Part shown: positions 6,043 through 6,983 of the stretch, one piece after another | How positions within the stretch are numbered: position 1 is the first letter of the stretch | Layout of the letters: each line of letters begins with the position of its first letter | From: Gammaproteobacteria bacterium UBA4475 | Lineage (GTDB): Bacteria; Pseudomonadota; Gammaproteobacteria; Pseudomonadales; Azotimanducaceae | Assembly (NCBI GenBank): GCA_002389265.1 | Contig: DGOD01000196.1 | Location: forward strand, 5,983 to 12,965 | DNA length: 6,983 bases | Reading direction: 5' to 3' | Program-made: the position numbers and the translations under genes | Notes under the pieces: model-generated | The model's input: the letters and a program-made list of their open reading frames with translations, nothing else | Database searches by the model: none | What the model was told of the DNA's origin: nothing

Positions 6043-6983
6043 ATGACGGAACACGATGAAAAAGTGGCGCTGACGCCCACTGCTTGGACGAACTATTGGC
6101 GCGGTAGTCAACAGACGTCGGCCTACACTAGTGGTGGAGCGGCGCATCCGTTGCTCGCTTCATTTTGGCTTGAATATCTGACTTCTGTGCGCGAAAAATT
6201 CCCTGCTGTCAGGTTGTTGGATGTGGCCAGTGGTGGTGGCGGCACCGTTTTGGATAGCTTCTCAGCATTGGGATTCAATGTGGAGGCACAGCTGACTTGT
6301 GTTGATCAATCAGTGGACGCGATTCAGCAGCTGACGACGAAATATCCTCGAGTGCGCGGTATTGTTGCAGACGTCAGTTCTTTGCCTGTATCGCTGGGTG
6401 AGTTTGATATTGTCACTAGCCAATTCGGCGCAGAGTACGCGGGGCAGCAGGCACTTGAGGGTTTGTTGGATCTGCCTGGTCAAGGTGGGCAATTAGCCTT
6501 GGTGCTTCACTATCAGGATGGGTTGATATTTCGAGAGTGTGAGCACAGTGCGCTAGCGGTGCGCCGGCTCTTGGCGAGTGAATTGCTCCCGCTATCGGTG
6601 GAGATGTTTAAAGCGGGTTTTGAGCAATTGAACGGTCCGGTTAAAACCGAAGCGTTTCGAACGGCTGCGCTTCGAGTCATGCCGGCCTTCAAGCTAATAG
6701 AGGGTATTCTGGATGAGTTCGGTGAGCATGTCGCGGGTGATACGATCATTACGCTCTATACGTCTATAGCCGAGATACAACAGAATTTACCTCGTTATGA
6801 GCCCGCAGAAGTTCTAGATTGGCTGGTAAGGCTCGAGGCAGAGTTACCGGCTTATATTGAACGGATGGAGAGTATGCAGCATTCGGCGCTGAGTCGCGCC
6901 CAATACAAGGCGTTCTGTACTCGAGTGCTGGAGTCGGGATTTGATCTGTTGCAGGCGCGGCCTTTGCGCTCATCACCGAATGA
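6043..6983 (+). CDS. Class I SAM-dependent methyltransferase, C-terminal end cut by window edge
   Basis: An open frame of 313 codons runs from ATG at 6043 past the right edge without a stop. An in-frame TAA at 6037-6039 makes this ATG the first possible start. The product begins MTEHDEKVALTPTAWTNYWR. A Rossmann-type methyltransferase core is visible: motif I RLLDVASGGGGTVLDS (57-72) for S-adenosylmethionine binding, an acidic residue after the next strand in CVDQS (D88), FDIVTSQFGAEYA (121-133) as the motif II region, and GGQLALVLHY (148-157) as motif III. Residues about 160-313 are mainly helical and probably form a substrate cap or dimer part that I cannot assign. The ribosome site is weak: GGA ends 8 nt before the ATG, and the better AAAGG at 6021-6025 is too far upstream. 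No substrate can be named. It is divergent from the sulfotransferase gene and shares its control region. The gene is probably close to its natural end at the edge, but this is a guess from family size. Confidence 0.82.
   Translation, partial: MTEHDEKVALTPTAWTNYWRGSQQTSAYTSGGAAHPLLASFWLEYLTSVREKFPAVRLLDVASGGGGTVLDSFSALGFNVEAQLTCVDQSVDAIQQLTTKYPRVRGIVADVSSLPVSLGEFDIVTSQFGAEYAGQQALEGLLDLPGQGGQLALVLHYQDGLIFRECEHSALAVRRLLASELLPLSVEMFKAGFEQLNGPVKTEAFRTAALRVMPAFKLIEGILDEFGEHVAGDTIITLYTSIAEIQQNLPRYEPAEVLDWLVRLEAELPAYIERMESMQHSALSRAQYKAFCTRVLESGFDLLQARPLRSSPN

Noticed and set aside
6310..6976. Minus-strand small open frames at the right end
   Set aside because: They are antisense to the methyltransferase frame, which is open for 313 codons and carries SAM-binding motifs.

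Overview
The window looks like chromosomal DNA of a gammaproteobacterium, probably a marine or other free-living heterotroph. This rests on the E. coli-like oligopeptide permease gene order and protein sequences, the moderate G+C content, sigma70-type promoter elements, and a large TPR-sulfotransferase of a kind common in marine Gammaproteobacteria. The lineage is an inference; there is no rRNA or other marker gene here. I see no mobile element, CRISPR array, tRNA or phage gene.

Minus strand, positions 4176 down to 1: a tightly packed peptide ABC importer operon in the order oppA (periplasmic binding protein), oppB (permease), oppC (permease), oppD (ATPase, cut by the window edge). Gaps are 25 bp, 0 bp and 6 bp, so co-transcription is very likely. 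OppA captures a peptide in the periplasm, OppB/OppC form the inner-membrane channel, and OppD (with an OppF expected beyond the edge) powers transport. The standout is OppC: about 470 residues instead of about 300. An extra block of about 160 residues, including a fibronectin-type-III-like beta-sandwich, sits in the periplasmic loop between the first membrane helix and the transport core.

Minus strand, 5887 to 4289: a 532-residue protein with N-terminal TPR repeats and a C-terminal PAPS-dependent sulfotransferase domain. It is followed, after a 112-bp gap, by oppA in the same direction. That gap holds a likely extended -10 promoter for opp and an inverted repeat over its upstream part.

Plus strand, 6043 to the right edge: a class I SAM-dependent methyltransferase of unknown substrate, still open at the edge, divergent from the sulfotransferase gene. 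The 155-bp region between the two divergent starts holds two mirror-image promoters. Each has a GTGTCA -35-like hexamer, an 18-bp spacer and a TGn-extended -10. The two -35 boxes are the arms of one interrupted inverted repeat, which suggests shared control.

The opp operon is ordinary in function. A working link between the importer, the sulfotransferase and the methyltransferase is only a hypothesis from proximity.
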